DNA of 64,000 nt from Aselliscus stoliczkanus. Lineage: Eukaryota; Chordata; Mammalia; Chiroptera; Hipposideridae. This document shows, piece by piece, positions 44,961 to 58,175 of this stretch (the first letter of the stretch is position 1; every line of letters starts with the position of its first letter). The notes beneath the pieces are model-generated. The model made no database searches, was not told the origin of the DNA, and saw only the letters and a program-made list of their open reading frames with translations. The stretch is taken from assembly GCA_033961575.1 (NCBI GenBank), contig CM066734.1, positions 78,529,501 through 78,593,500 of the forward strand. Reading direction: 5' to 3'. A program made the translations under genes and the position numbers.

Positions 44961-47900
44961 TTAATCCATTGATTTAATCCTCTCCCGGCCCCCCACATGC
45001 CCCAACTTCCAGGACAAAAATGGTAATTATTATAGATCCTTGCAATCAGATCAATCGAATCCCAGAATCGCATTTTGAAAGTTTGTTTTCCGGAACTATT
45101 TCCAGCACCAATTAGGGTACTGCAATGAAACACATGGCATATACAAATTGGGTGATTTTAAGAGATTTTACAATGGGATCATTCACAAAGATCTCAATAG
45201 ATGTAGGGAGAAAAATAAACAAAAATAAATAGCTAGCCACCCCAAACCAGAAAGAGCAGGATGTCATTCCTCCTTCCCGTGCCTGAAAAGAAATCAGGTA
45301 TGGACAGGAGAATTTTGCATTGAACGGTTCCTGACAGGAAATGACTTTGGGCTAAGGGATGTAGCCAGAACATTGAGACTCCCCAGGGCGGAAATCTAAG
45401 TAATAAACTTCTCCTCTTGCTTCCCATTGGCTGAGCAGGACCTAGAGAATAAAGGAGCCCATTAATTGAAGTCGGACTCCCAGGCCATACAAAAGGATCA
45501 TGAAGGATGAAAAGTTATCTGAAGAGATTCACAGAAAACAGACAAAACAATTTTCTATCCCCATGGGAGAGAGCCTTCATCATGCTTTCCAGTGGGATTT
45601 CAAAATTGCTATACCAAACTCCACTTCTTCCCTTTTTACGGAGGGGAAACTCATCATGGTTTTCCCATTATTTTCTGTTTCACCAGTGTACACTAAGTGC
45701 TATTGGGGTGGGAGCAAACACCTTGCTTTAATTCTTAGGCTGTCAAAGTACAAAAAGCTACAGGCAGAGTAATGGAAAAGACAAGAATAGCTTCAAGCAT
45801 TTTTGGATGCTGGCTGAATATGACTTTGGGTTGTCTTCTTTGGAAACAGAATGAGTTTTTAAAGAGTAAGAATGATAATCTTTTCACTTTGTATTTCTGT
45901 TATTATTAATAATGATATTGATAAATTATCTAGATTTTTGAGGAGTTTCTGAGATTGGGCTTTTAATTTAAACTAGCAATTCTTATTGTTAGTAGCTAAC
46001 ATATGACAAATTAAATGACTTCAAACAAGATAAATAATATAATTTAGCAAGTGGTTTGAGGAGAACTGCAAGATAATTTGAAAAAACAAAAAATCTATAC
46101 TTACCATACAATAAAATACATATGTAGAAAAATTTAAAAATTAAACATTTAAATAAATCAATGGAAAACCTAGAAGAAAATGGGTATTGTACCTGTGTGG
46201 AGATTTTAGGTATATATAAATATACATATGTTCTATAAAAATTAAGAACAAAAATCTAGCTGTAAAATAGTTGACAAAAAATATGACCTACATAGATATA
46301 ATTATATTAAAAATAATATATTTAAGTGTATCTAATATATAAACTGAAAAAGAATATGACAAAATTGTAGCATAGATGGGAACGCAGATTTTTAGGCTGA
46401 TTTGTGACAATTGCCTTTCTGCTTACTGAGACAAATGAAAAGAGCATATATATGCCAATTTCCTGAAACAAATCTTTTTTTGTAATAACTCCTCACTTTG
46501 GTGACATTATTGAAAGTTGACAATTCTTATACTGTTAGTGGCAAAGTAAATTCTTACTCTATCCCTTTGATCAACCAATGTGTCAAAATGGCTCAAAAGT
46601 AACAAAATGCTCATTTTTTCCCCCTAATTTACTATTCAAAAAAGTAAAAATTTATTTTAGCAAAATAACTTAAGAGAGGAAAAATATATTGATGAGACAG
46701 TTCATCATTCTTTAGTAGCAAAATGTTGGAAATAATTTGAATGCTGGACAAGAAAATGATGCTTATTACTATAAGGCACCACAATTTAATACATATAATT
46801 TTATTCAAAATATATAGATTATATATGCAACATAGAATATGTTATGATACAATAATAGCAACGATTGTGTTTTCAGTTGAATGAAAACAAAAACATCATG
46901 GATGATTGAAAAAAATGATCATATTTTTCTCTTATTTGAGATATTTTAGAAGGATGAAAATATTTCTTAGTTGTCTTTTCTAATCTAGTTCCCTGTTCAA
47001 ACAATCCATGGTATTTGACAGGAACCAAACAATATAAAAACTGTGCAAAAAATAATATATTAGGGAAAGAGAAACAATATTGTGCATTGAAGTTATATGG
47101 ATAAATGTACTGTATTTCTGTAGTACTTTCCATCTTTTCTGCATTTACCTTAATGTTCTATATACAGACACTTTTGTAAATCCTGCATTCCAAAATGTAG
47201 CCATATTCTCCATGTAATTCTCAGCTTCGTGTAGAAAAAGGATCTGTCAGTAATAAAGACTGTGGACTAAAGAAAGTAGAATAAGTCAATTTTAGCTGTA
47301 TTTTCAAAAGCAGCTGAAACAATCTTTTATAAATTACTATGACCCAAGTTAGTAAACCACGTAATAAAAGTATCAGCTAACATTTTTGGTCAGAGAATAT
47401 CTTTTAAAATATAAATGTGTGTTAACTCAGTATTTTTATTTGATGGTCAATAAAAGTCCAATTTTTCCATTTATGTGTTGTTTCTTCATTATTGATTGTC
47501 TGTTTCAGAGGTTCTATGTATTTGGGGGGTTTGTCTTTCTTTTTTGTTTTTTTTTTTTCTGAAACTTGGCATGTTGTGACAGACATGTACTACTCATTTC
47601 ACCAAACTTATATTATTTTGAACTTTGGTGGTCATTTTAGTATTTTAGAAAAATACACTTTATACTGCTTAATGATTTTAGATATTTATTAAAATATTCT
47701 TTACATAATTGATGAGATGTAGACATTCCTGAAATCTACAAGAGAAGCTTGTTTAACTTATATTTTCCCTTTAAGTTGAAAAGCAGGCTCACCATTGATC
47801 CCATAATGCTACTATTTAAATAGAGACTTATTAATATTTCTATTTTATTGACCTTATATTTCAGGATGCTCAATACCTTATCATAAAGAAAATGTCAAAT

Positions 47901-48829
47901 TCATCTAACTACTAATACTAAGTGATATTATATGATACCTTCTGCCCATATCCTTAACATTCAATTCAGTGAAAAGTTTTATGAGGCACTCATAGTTAAA
48001 AGCGATATCAGCCTCATTAGAAAAAGAATTACACATTTTACTTCTTTCTATCAATTGGACAATTCGTATATCCTATATGTTCCCAATTATCTATCAACAG
48101 ACCTGATACATTTTCTAACACACCTCCATTGAAGAGAAAGTTATTTATGTTAGGATTTCTCTTTATATAAATGCCTCAAGTAGAAAGCATGTGATGCTGT
48201 GATCAGTCCTGACCACTGTGCTATATATTCTTCTGTAATATACATTTGCAATTTTTTTCTGAATAGCTAACTAGAAACATAACATTGAGAAATTAACTAT
48301 AATTATACTTCAAATTTATGCAATACTTTACAATTTTCAAGCATTTTAACAAATCTATATCATTAGAAAATTATACCACATGTTTAAGCCCATTTCTAAG
48401 ACAAATAAGTTGTATTTTCGAAATAAAATGTATCATTACTAAAGACAAGCAAAGCTATAGCTATAATGCTATTGTACATTCCTGTTCCAAAATGTGTAAT
48501 GTTTCTGAGATATGTGCAATCTACTAGAGAAGCTGGAACAGAGGAAATGATGACATGATTTTTCATAGGACCCACAGCTTTAGTAAAGTAACTATGTTCA
48601 AAAGCATTATTTGTAATTTGCTTCAGTTAGGGATAACATGAAAACAAGTGCCTGAGGTTAAGTCCTTTACCAGAGAAACTTTGTTGATTACCCTCAGGGC
48701 TCAAGTTCAAGAATTGATCACCTCATCTCTTATTCATGTTCATAATTCCCTACATTTGCCCCATTGCAATTGTCTTTTTTAAAATTCTGTATTGGCATAG
48801 TATTTGATTAAAGTTTTTCTAACTAAAGA
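44961..48829. other. Mostly AT-rich; unidentified block at 45230-45790
   Basis: 45230-45790 is less AT-rich and has open frames of 74 and 90 codons on the plus strand, but I recognise neither and cannot tell gene fragment from repeat. The remaining ~3 kb is AT-rich with no feature. Confidence 0.45.
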
Positions 48830-48945
48830 GATTTTGAACTTGAGGACAAAGATAATCACTGTTTCATTTGCTATTTTATTCCTAGCACATGGCATATTTT
48901 ATGCCTGTTAGGTCAACAACAAAATTTATGTTGAATGACTCAGTT
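48830..48945 (+). mobile_element. L2 3' end fragment
   Basis: 'gaacttgaggacaaagataa', 'tttattcctagcacatggca' and 'aaatttatgttgaatgact' follow the end of L2 in order. Confidence 0.65.
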
Positions 48946-49149
48946 CCTATGGCTACAGCATTGCCCATCCTCAGTGGTCAACAAGATGATATCAATACTG
49001 AGATTTCGTAAGATTGAGCCATCCTAGTACTATGAGAGCAAAAGGTTTGTCATCAGTGCATGCTTTAAATTGATTTATGACCTAAAAAGAGAACTGTGAA
49101 TGGAAAAAAAAAAAAAAAAGACGTTTTATGGAAAATAACCTATCAAGTG

Positions 49150-49493
49150 ATCTGATCTTAAATTTCTAACAGGTCTGGTCATGGTGGGTAGTCAACCCCA
49201 GACCTACAACTTCTTTAGTGACAGGTTTTAAGATAGCTCTGTCCATTGCTCTTGTGAATATAGGTTAACACACGTTTGAAATACCAGAAAAAATATGCCC
49301 TGAAAGGGGCATTAACTCTCAAGAGCAGGACATATCTTGTTAACTATTACTCCTGAATCTCAAATGCATAAAAGAAGCTGCAAAACTCATTCTCCAGAGC
49401 ATTTGAGATCTTTCTCCCTAGCATATACCATTGGTTTCTATTAAAGAAACTCATAAAAATTATCTAAAGGTTTGACTGTTTCTTATGTTGACA
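49150..49493 (+). mobile_element. Old LTR, same family as 791-1392
   Basis: Shares 'aagctgcaaaact', 'cattctccagag', 'aaactcataaaaatt' and 'ggtttgactgtttcttatg' with 791-1392, ending near 'atgttgaca'. 5' end uncertain. Confidence 0.55.
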
Positions 49494-49509
49494 TTATTGT
49501 GTATCAAAT

Positions 49510-51472
49510 TATTATTATTATACACTATGACTGAGTGGTATAAGTGCCCAAATGCATTGGTGGTTGAACATGTGAATATCAATGTAATACACCACATTAA
49601 TAGAAAAAGTTTTATAAAAGAGATCATATCAATTGATGCAGAAAACGTTTTCTTGAGAATATCTAACTCTTGTTTATAATAAAAACATTCAAACTAGGAA
49701 TAAAAACGGCCTTCCTCAACATGATAAAGACCACTGATGAATAAACAACAACTAATATCATAGTAAATGGTGAAAGACTAAAAGCTTTTTTCCCCAAGGT
49801 CAGTATACACACAAGATAAGGATTTCCACTTTCACCACAGCTATTCAACACAGTACTGGAAGTTCTAGGTACAGCAATTAGGCTAGACAAATAAATAAAA
49901 TATATCACTCTTTTTTTTTTTTTGAGGGCAGTGTCACTGGCTCTTACATGTGGGACCGAACCGGGGCCTCTGGCTTCCCAAGCCAGCGCTTAACTACAGC
50001 GCCACTCAGCCGGCCCAAAATCTATCACTTTTTAAAGGAAGAAGTAAAAGCATCTCTGTTCACAGGTGACATTATCATATATATAGAAAACCCTAAAAAA
50101 TACACATGTACGAATGCACACATGTGACTTTGAGGGTTAATAAACAATTTCAGCAAGGTTGCAGGATACAAAATCAGCATGCAAAAATCAGTTGTGTTTT
50201 TATATACTAGCAATGAAAAATCCAAAGGAAATTAAGGAATCCATTCCATTTGTAACAGCATGAAAAATAATAAAACATTCAGAAAAAAAATAACCAAGTC
50301 AAAGAAGATACAACTATATGGAAAGATATTCCATGTTCATCAATTGGCAGGATGACAATATTACTTCAAAGCAATATACACATTCAATGCAATCTCTACA
50401 AAAATTCCATTGGTATTTTTTACAAGAAAGGGAAAACCCATACTAAAATTCATTCAGAATTCCAAAGGACCCTGAAAATCCAAAACAGTCTTGAAAAGAA
50501 AACACCAAATTGTTGGACTCATACTTTCTGATTTCAAAAGCATACAAAGTAATACTGATTTTCAAAATTGTGGTACTGGCAGAAAGATAGATATGTAGAA
50601 TAGAATAAAACCCCAGAAATAAACTCAAATATATGATTATGTCAAAAACATTCGTTCAATGGGAAAACATTGGGGAAACAATGGGAAAACATTCTTAATG
50701 TTGAGAGCACTAGAGATCTACATACAGAAGAATGAAGTCAGGTGCTTTCCTCACTTTATATACAGAAATTAACATCAATAAAACATAAATTTAATAACTA
50801 AAACTATAACACTTTTAGAAGAAAACATGGGAGAAAATCTTCATGACCTTGGATTTAATAATGGTTTCCTATGTATAATCTCACAGTAGCATTATTAACA
50901 ATAGCAAAAGATAGAAACAACAAAATGTCTATGGATGAATAGATAAACAAAATGTGGTATACACACACAATGAAATATTATTTATCCTTAGAAAGGAATG
51001 GAATTCTGATACATCCTACTCCTTGGATAAACCTTGAAAACTTTATATTAATTTTTATGAGCCAGACACAAAAGAACAAATGTTGAATGATTCTACCTAT
51101 GTGAAATAACTAGGTAAATTCACAGGTAGAAATGGGATGGAATTTACCAGGGACCGAGGAAGGCAAAAAAAGAGGGTTATTGATTAATAGAAATGGAGTT
51201 TGTGTTTGGGATAATGAAAAAGTTCTGTAAATACATTTGTTCAATTCCATAAAATGTTTATCACCAAGGACAAATTGTAATGTAAACTATGGATTTTGAG
51301 TGATTATGATATGTCAATGTAGGTTGATCAACTGTAACAAATGCATCATTGTGATGGATGGTATTGGTAATGCGGGAAGCTATGAATGTTTGGGGGCAGG
51401 AAGCATAGGGCAAATTTCTTTACCTTTCTCTTAATTTTGCTTTGATTCAAAAAAATACTAAAAATAAGGTCT
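49510..51472 (+). mobile_element. Old L1, ORF2 C-terminal half and 3'UTR, internally deleted
   Basis: Plus-strand L1 throughout: 'agtaaatggtgaaagactaa', 'ctattcaacacagtactgga', 'gcaggatacaaaatcagcat', 'tggtactggcagaaagat', 'ggatgaatagataaacaaaa' and 'aggtgacattatcatatat'. At about 50850-50880 text from the middle of ORF2 jumps to much later ORF2 text, an internal loss. Split by the SINE at 49911-50014. All frames broken. Confidence 0.85.
49911..50014 (-). mobile_element. Short-form tRNA-headed SINE nested in L1
   Basis: Minus strand: 'ggccggctgagtggcgctgt', 'gttaagcgctggcttggg', B-box-like 'ccggttcggtccc', then 'cactgccctc' joined directly to poly(A). The long body and AATAAA tail are missing. 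An imperfect target repeat 'aaaat(a/c)tatcact' lies at about 49897-49909 and 50016-50029 within the L1. Confidence 0.88.
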
Positions 51473-51489
51473 TAAAATAAAATAAGTGA

Positions 51490-51636
51490 AGGGGCTGGCC
51501 AAGTAGCTCAGTTGGTTAAGAGCTTGCTCAAGAGTGCGAGCTGAGCTCTGAGCAACAGCAGTTCAATGCCCAGCCCGAGTTGAGCTGCCAACAGGTGGCA
51601 GGATGGCTCAGCTAAAAGAAAAAATAATAATAAAAT
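51490..51636 (+). mobile_element. Short tRNA-type SINE (second family), intact
   Basis: 16-bp target duplication 'aaaataaaataagtga' (51474-51489 and 51637-51652). Head 'ggggctggccaagtagctca' with A-box-like 'tagctcagttgg', B-box-like 'gttcaatgccc' near 51566, and an A-rich tail from 51614. Same family as 29951-30088. Confidence 0.92.
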
Positions 51637-51652
51637 AAAATAAAATAAGTGA

Positions 51653-52745
51653 GCACACCAATGAAATATAATTTGTCCATGAAATAAGACATACAAATTA
51701 TAGTACTAGGGAAATTAACTACTAACTTTTTAACTTTTCTCTCTCTAAATTAAAAATGCAGAAATTAATCATATTGCCTTTTGTGATAATATAGAAACTT
51801 TGGAAAGTCTTGAGAAGTCCACACAAAAATAATTTACAACTTCTTATAGTTCATTGAACAGGAATGTATACACAATATATATGCATAAATGTCTAGTTTG
51901 TGAAAAGGGATTACAAAAATAGTTTGATTTATATAATGCAAAACAATAAATGAGGGCACTGTATTACTTTTATTTCTGTGAATTGCATATCATTTCAGTG
52001 ATATATCAAACAAACTGAGTAGCACTGACTGATGTTTATAATAAAGATATTTTCCATTCAGGTTAAAATTAAAAGAAAATGGGATGATTTTATTTCTCTA
52101 TCAAAGGAAAATTAGGCACTTAGTTTAAGCATTTAGTTTTAAACCCAGAATTCATGTTACAATTAAAATAAAAGTAGCAAAGGACATATTTTTCATATTA
52201 ATTTATATTAAATATAAATTACCTTATACAAAATATAATGTTTTATGGTATAAGTCTAAAGAAGTTTTTTGAGATACATATCTTACATTTCATTATATTG
52301 AACTATGGCTTTTTGCTGAGAATCTCATCAAGTGCCTAATAGCGCTTAATGTAATAATCACTTAACAACATGACATTCTCCATGGAAACCAAACAACAAG
52401 ATGTGGATGGAATAACATAGGTTAATATACTATATTTTCATAGGGTAGAGTTTCCCCAAAGCACCAATGCCTTGCTTTCTAGAAATGTGTGATGTTAAAT
52501 CAATGTAACATTTAAATGGGAAAATCAAATAACTTCTTTTATTATAAGATATATTACTGTCAAGTAAGAAATAATTCACATGAATCATTAGTTTGAACAT
52601 GTCCTATTTACCACTATGAAGGAGCTTATTTGGAAAATAAGGCTACACAATTAAATTATCTACAATCCCCGGTTTTAAGAAAAGTCAAGAATGAGAGTGC
52701 AACAAACACAAATTACAATACAAACACAAAATTGTAATGTAATAT
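51653..52745. other. AT-rich sequence, nothing recognised
   Basis: No feature seen. Confidence 0.55.
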
Positions 52746-52925
52746 GATGATAATGCTGAGGATGATGATGAAAAATGCTGTACTATGTACCAGGAAATCT
52801 CCTTAGGATTTTTCATACTAAAAAATGTATTCCATACTAGATAGATATAAATATATTCCTATTTTACTGATGAGGATATTAGGCTATGAATAAATTAAGA
52901 AAAGAAACTATAGGAACTGGAATAT
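52746..52925 (-). mobile_element. MIR SINE fossil
   Basis: Antisense MIR traces: 'ctgtactatgtaccaggaa', 'tattcctattttactgatg' and 'aggatattaggctatgaa'. Confidence 0.6.
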
Positions 52926-54039
52926 CGAACACCTATTTCAATGTCTCATTTATTCTAGTTCACTAAATTAGATATAGTGATGTGATGGGTACATTTAGTG
53001 AATATTTACCATCATGTGTTTAATATATAGTTAGTGATCATGTGTTAATTTCATTTTATTCATCAATTGGGAAAAAATTCTTCAATACTTGTTTTTTAAA
53101 AAATCAGCTTGATCTACTCAAGTAGAAGAGGGTTGCTATCTAATATTCAATTATCCCCATGAAAGTCATTTCAGCCACCCAATTAAAGATGATCTTCTAG
53201 ACTTTCGATCACATGATCCTTGAGTTAAACTCCATTATCCTTCCACTTCAAGAGAAATAATGTCATTTACAGAAATTGATTTTTTTTCCTTTAAATTCTG
53301 CTTGCTTATCTGGTACAGCTTGACCTTCAAAACTACCCTTGTTTTCTGTTTCATCGGTCTCTTAATGCTCTTGCATATCTTATATTTTCTTGGATATTAC
53401 TTCTGAACTACCATATGCAGCAATTATTTATTTTTACTTTTGTAAGAGTAATGCTTATATTTCACTCTATAATCTTATCTTAATAGGTATAATTTACTAA
53501 CTGAATTTGAATTCGAAATCTGATCCTTAAAAGTTGGGTAATACATATGTATATATAAAATAATCATAAATATAGTTAACTATATAACTATATATAACAA
53601 TATACATTATATATGGAATATATATTATATAATAATCCTTATTATATAATTTTTTTTTCCAATGAAGAAGTGTTTAATTATGCTGAAGTTCAATATAACT
53701 TTAGAAGAAATTTAGTCATTGTATTCTGGGCTTGGTTTTGAAATTTATGGGTACATCCCAGTAGTAACTATATGTTGTTGCTATAATTTTAGTTTTTATA
53801 TTTATGTCCATCTTTAATTAATTTTCATATATGGTGTGTGCTGTTTTTATGGAACATGCTTTCTGTCCTTTTAGTTTCAACTTACTTAAATCTTTATACT
53901 TAAAGTGCATCTCCTAGAGTTGTGCCTTACTTTCTAATAAATTCTGATGATCTCTGACTTATTTTGTTTCTCTACTACTTTTCTAACTTCTTTTTCATTA
54001 TTTAACATTTTTGCTAGACTCAGATTCCCATTTATATAT
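52926..54039. other. AT-rich sequence
   Basis: Dense TA-rich tract at 53535-53655. No gene seen. Confidence 0.55.
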
Positions 54040-54210
54040 TGGCTTTTTAAACATCTTAATTAGACATAGCTGACATCAATAATCTGCACAGGTTAAAAGC
54101 ACACAATTAGACAAGTTTAGACATATGAACAGACCCATGTAACCATCCCCACAATCAACATAATAAACATATAAATTATACCCCACATTTTTCTCTTTAT
54201 AAAACTGTTC
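54040..54210 (-). mobile_element. Old L1 3'UTR fragment
   Basis: Plus-strand reading of an inverted old L1 3' end: 'aattagacatagctgacatc', 'acatatgaacagacccatgt' and 'aaccatccccacaatcaaca'. Confidence 0.7.
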
Positions 54211-54254
54211 TTCTGGTATCACCATGCAAACTTTGATTTTATTTTTTTCTTACT

Positions 54255-54375
54255 ACAAATGAGAACTGTTCAAGTGTAGCACTGTTGACATTTTGGGATG
54301 GATAATGTCTTGTACATTGTAGTTTATTTTGCATCATCTCTGCCCCTATCTACTATTATGTGCTCAGGACTCACC
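54255..54375. mobile_element. MER-type repeat fossil
   Basis: 'tagcactgttgacattttgg', 'acattgtagtttattttgca' and 'ctctgcccctatctactatt' match a common old mammalian repeat in order. Name not certain. Confidence 0.5.
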
Positions 54376-55384
54376 TTCTCATTATACTCACAATATGGTT
54401 ACCTGCACATTTCTTACCCAAATCAATCAATTCCCTTGAAAGACTTCAATCATAAATAACAAATCAACATAGAAGGCAACCTGGGTAAATCACAAGAGAA
54501 GGAATGACAAGAATCAAATAGCTATGGGTTCTGGGAATTGTTACCCAAAGAGATTTAGTTTTAACAACAAAAAGCATTTATTTGAATGAAAAGAGTTGCA
54601 AGCCTAGTGGCAGATTCTGGTAGCAACCTAAAGAGTGTTTTGACTAGAACAAAGAAAGGCAGGTTTATAAAGGCGAAACCCACAAAATATAATTCTTTCA
54701 TGCAAATGAAGGATTGCTGACTAGGATAACATGAATTGGTTAGTTCCAATATGCAAATGAGGGAGGCAAAAACTACAAAGAAGGAAGCAAAACCCATATA
54801 TATGTATGTAGCAGTTATTTCAGGATGTTTATGCCTCAGCCTCTAGTTGAGTTTAGCAACACATTTAGCAACTTAATAGCAGCTCTGAGAACTCAGGCAC
54901 AAGATGTATACAGGCCCCACTTCTTTAATAGCCTCCTGACTCTATTTTAATTGACTCTCTTAGCAATGCTTATTCCATTTTTTCTCCATTATTAGAACAA
55001 TAGCGGTTATTAGGATCCCTTATCTATCTCCAAGAAATCCATAATATAGATCACAAAACATGATGTCATTTAATTCACATTGCAACCAAGATAGCCCAGA
55101 CTAAACCTGAGAAAAATCAGACAAAAAAATCAGACAAAAAAAACATACTTACTAACAAGACTAGATTAAAGATGTTCTAATTCCACAGCAGTGAACACAG
55201 AAGAATTTGTTAATAAACATATCATTACAATAGTTTATGCACCAGCTCTTTGTATGCAATTGACTTTGCATTTGACATTTAAATAAAACAACTTAGAACT
55301 TTTCAGATGAAAAGAATCTTTTGCAAAATACAAGATGGGTTATGCTTCCATTTATTTAAACACCATAAATGTGCTACTGCATAA
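54376..55384. other. Unidentified sequence, possible reversed LTR with two octamer motifs
   Basis: At 54540-54900 a less AT-rich block contains two perfect ATGCAAAT octamers (54700-54707 and 54751-54758). It could be an ERV LTR, but I found no ends or duplication. The remainder is featureless. Confidence 0.35.
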
Positions 55385-55880
55385 ACTTTAATATAAATGT
55401 GCTAGATATTTATTGATGTGTAGCAAACCACCCCATACTTAGGCACATTACAAAAAAATTTCCCTTTATCATTTATTGTAGTTCTGAGGATTGACTGGGC
55501 TCAACTAATCAGTCATTGGTCAGAGTTTCTCATTCAGACAGTGGCAGGAGCTGGGGTCATCTAGAAAATTCCTTACTCATATAAGGGATGCTTGAATTAG
55601 AAAGGCTCCAACATTTGTGAATAGCTGAGGCCCTTAGGCCCTCTTACTCTGTATGGTCTCCTCAGCCTCGAAGCCTCACTGTAGCTGAATTTCTTACATG
55701 GCAAGTGGAGGTTCCAGGGATGTATTCCCAGGGAAATAGCAGAGCTCCATGCCCTTTTCTAACCTAGTATCAGAAATCATGCAACATCACTTTCACCACA
55801 CTAAAAGCATTGAGACATTCACAAAGGCATGTCTAGGTTCAAAGAGGAACATTGACTCCAAATCTTCCTGAGAGGAGTAT
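55385..55880 (+). mobile_element. Old eutherian interspersed repeat
   Basis: Phrases of a common mammalian repeat in order: 'gtagcaaaccaccccatact', 'tgtagttctgaggattgact', 'tggcaagtggaggttcc', 'atcatgcaacatcactttca' and 'aaagaggaacattgactcc'. Family name not assigned. Confidence 0.6.
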
Positions 55881-57435
55881 CAAAGTATTTGCATATATGC
55901 AAAATGGAAAAAAAAAATAAGATATCCTAAATTAATTTATAGCCAGCAGGAGGGTTAGAAAGAGACAAGGACCCTTAATTAGCTAATAGAGCTGCAGGCA
56001 GAACTCAACAAAATATTACTCACATTCCTCAATATATGTTGAAATTTTGAACCAACTTCCAGGCAGCTATTTCAACTCTTACATACACAGATTAGCTGAA
56101 CACCAGACACCACTGCATACTGCTTACACATGAACTTTCCAGGCTGTCGTCCACAACCAATTCAAGAGCAATAAACAGTTCTTCCTTAATGACTATACAC
56201 TTACCCCAAAACTAGCCCCACCCACTTCACCTCTTCCTGCCACCCATATCTGTAGTCAAAGTAAATTCTTTCAAAATAATTTACATCTTTCTTCTCCATA
56301 CTCATTTTATCAAAGAGCCCTGTGGATCCCAGAATGGCAGACATGTTTGTCTTCTCCATCTACCCTGTTGCTGGTGGTTTAGACTGCATGCCTCAGGACC
56401 TGCTCCTTTTTCTGAGTACCCTGTAGCTCAAATGAACCCTTTTTTCCAGAAACATCTTAGGCCTCAAAGGTTATTGTGTTATATGTTTAAACCCACAGAA
56501 CACATGATGGGCTGTGCCTTTCTTTATTTGAACTATAAATTTTATAAATCTACAAGTTTATTTCTTTATTTAAAATAAAAATTATTTATTTCAATCTTGG
56601 CCTTGTTAATTTACCATAAAGACTGTTCTAAGTCTCCAGTATATTTGAACATCCCATTTAGAGCAAATTTCTTAGAATAGAACAGGTGTTCTATCCCTGA
56701 GATATGAAAGCTGCATCAAGACTATCTGCTTGTTTTCTGGTGTGTAATTATGAAACCTTAGTTTACAGAATTGGTTATACTGTTTGTAAGCCATCATGTG
56801 CAAACACAAATACGTCAATCCTAATCCATTTTCTGCCACTTCCATTCCTGCTCTATACATTCATCAGGCAATAAAACTGACCATGATTTTACACAAATCA
56901 AGATACCTTCAAGAAAATACTACTGTGCTATTACAATATCCTGTAATGTTTCAATTTTTTTTCACATTTCACATGATGGAAAATAACAATTATAAAGTCA
57001 TTATCTCTTTCCAGAACAATAGTTTGGAAGAACAGGTGTATCATCTCACTCTCAGTCTGGAGATCATTTCAATAAGCTTAGATGGGCTACATTTTTTAAG
57101 ACAGCACTATTATTTGTCTCATTTGTTACAGCCATTTTGTGCAGTTCTCACATCTGTCAAAGTCTACACAAATAGCCCCCTCGAGGAAGCAGATGTTACA
57201 AAGCTATAATTTAGATGTTTGTTTTGACTCTTAGACAAAATGTGGACAACAAACATGTTGCTCTATTAAGCAGCATTATCAAATTAAATTGGTGATGAAT
57301 ATTTTTATTAGTTTTCACTGCTATTGAAATACTTATCTCAGTAATCAATACTGGGGAAAATATCATATACTCAGAAGACATAGCCCTTAAATAGAAGGGG
57401 CAGAGAGATAGAGGAAAATGAGATTGATAGATTAC

Positions 57436-57436
<1 letters not shown>

Positions 57437-57477
<41 letters not shown>

Positions 57478-57478
57478 G
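57437..57478. repeat. (GATA)n microsatellite
   Basis: About ten GATA/TAGA units. Confidence 0.97.
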
Positions 57479-57784
57479 ATATAGATAGATGTTAAAGATA
57501 AATATATAACAGACATATTTATATAAATATTGATATATCTGAAAACCAGTGTGATTTCATAGTTATATTTGTAATTATATAAAAATGCTAAACTGACTTA
57601 ATAATATCCAAAAATATGTGATTTACCCAGTAAAAGTTGCAGCCTACATAACATTTTGCTCATGATAAAATCATCAGATATTGACTAGTGAAGAAAATAT
57701 AGATATATTTTTGTGTAATGTTAAATTAGGTATTTGGTTTTGATTTTATTTTAAATTTTATTTTGCTCAAACATCTTATGCAAA

Positions 57785-57854
57785 CATATACATACTATTT
57801 CTTAATCATTAATGGTCAAGCATATACACACTATTTCTTAATCATTAATGGTAG
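57785..57854. repeat. 36-bp tandem duplication
   Basis: Unit 57785-57820 is repeated at 57821-57854 with a single substitution (catatacaT against catatacaC) and a 2-base difference at the end. Confidence 0.92.
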
Positions 57855-58029
57855 ATTAATTTAAGAGAGCCTATTAATTTTTATATTGTAGCATTTTCAT
57901 TCCAGTGCTTATAAACTAATTTACAAAATACACATAAAAAGTGAACCAATTGTAATTTTCAGTTTGGTAATTTGGGAGATGCATTTTCTGCTTAATCCTT
58001 GGCAGCTATTCTAACACATATTGTGTGTT

Positions 58030-58175
58030 ACTTATCTTATTTAGTGTCAATTTCCGCAAACTAGAATGTAAGCTCCCTGAGTGTACAGATATTTGTCTGT
58101 TTCTTAGAATAGTTAAAATACTATGCTTACTGCATTGTAGGTGCTGCATATATGCTTATTGAAAAAATAGGCAAA
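58030..58175 (+). mobile_element. L2 3' end fragment
   Basis: 'aactagaatgtaagctccct', 'gagtgtacagatatttgtct' and 'tgcattgtaggtgctgcata' are the diagnostic end of L2. Confidence 0.8.

Larger units (their letters stand above)
55881..58029. other. AT-rich to mixed sequence; unidentified
   Basis: A 137-codon plus-strand frame at 56796-57209 has no recognisable domain and sits in AT-rich DNA. I do not support it as a gene. A 36-bp tandem duplication lies at 57785-57854. Confidence 0.5.

Noticed and set aside
45230..45790. Candidate host exon or processed gene
   Set aside because: Two moderate open frames but no recognisable protein, no splice-site pattern and no poly(A) tail or target repeat. 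Left as unidentified.
56796..57209. 137-codon plus-strand frame
   Set aside because: Longest frame outside transposons, but AT-rich, without a domain I recognise, without splice or promoter context. A chance frame of this length is expected in 64 kb.
57211..57516. 101-codon minus-strand frame
   Set aside because: Built on the GATA microsatellite (Y-L-S-I repeats).
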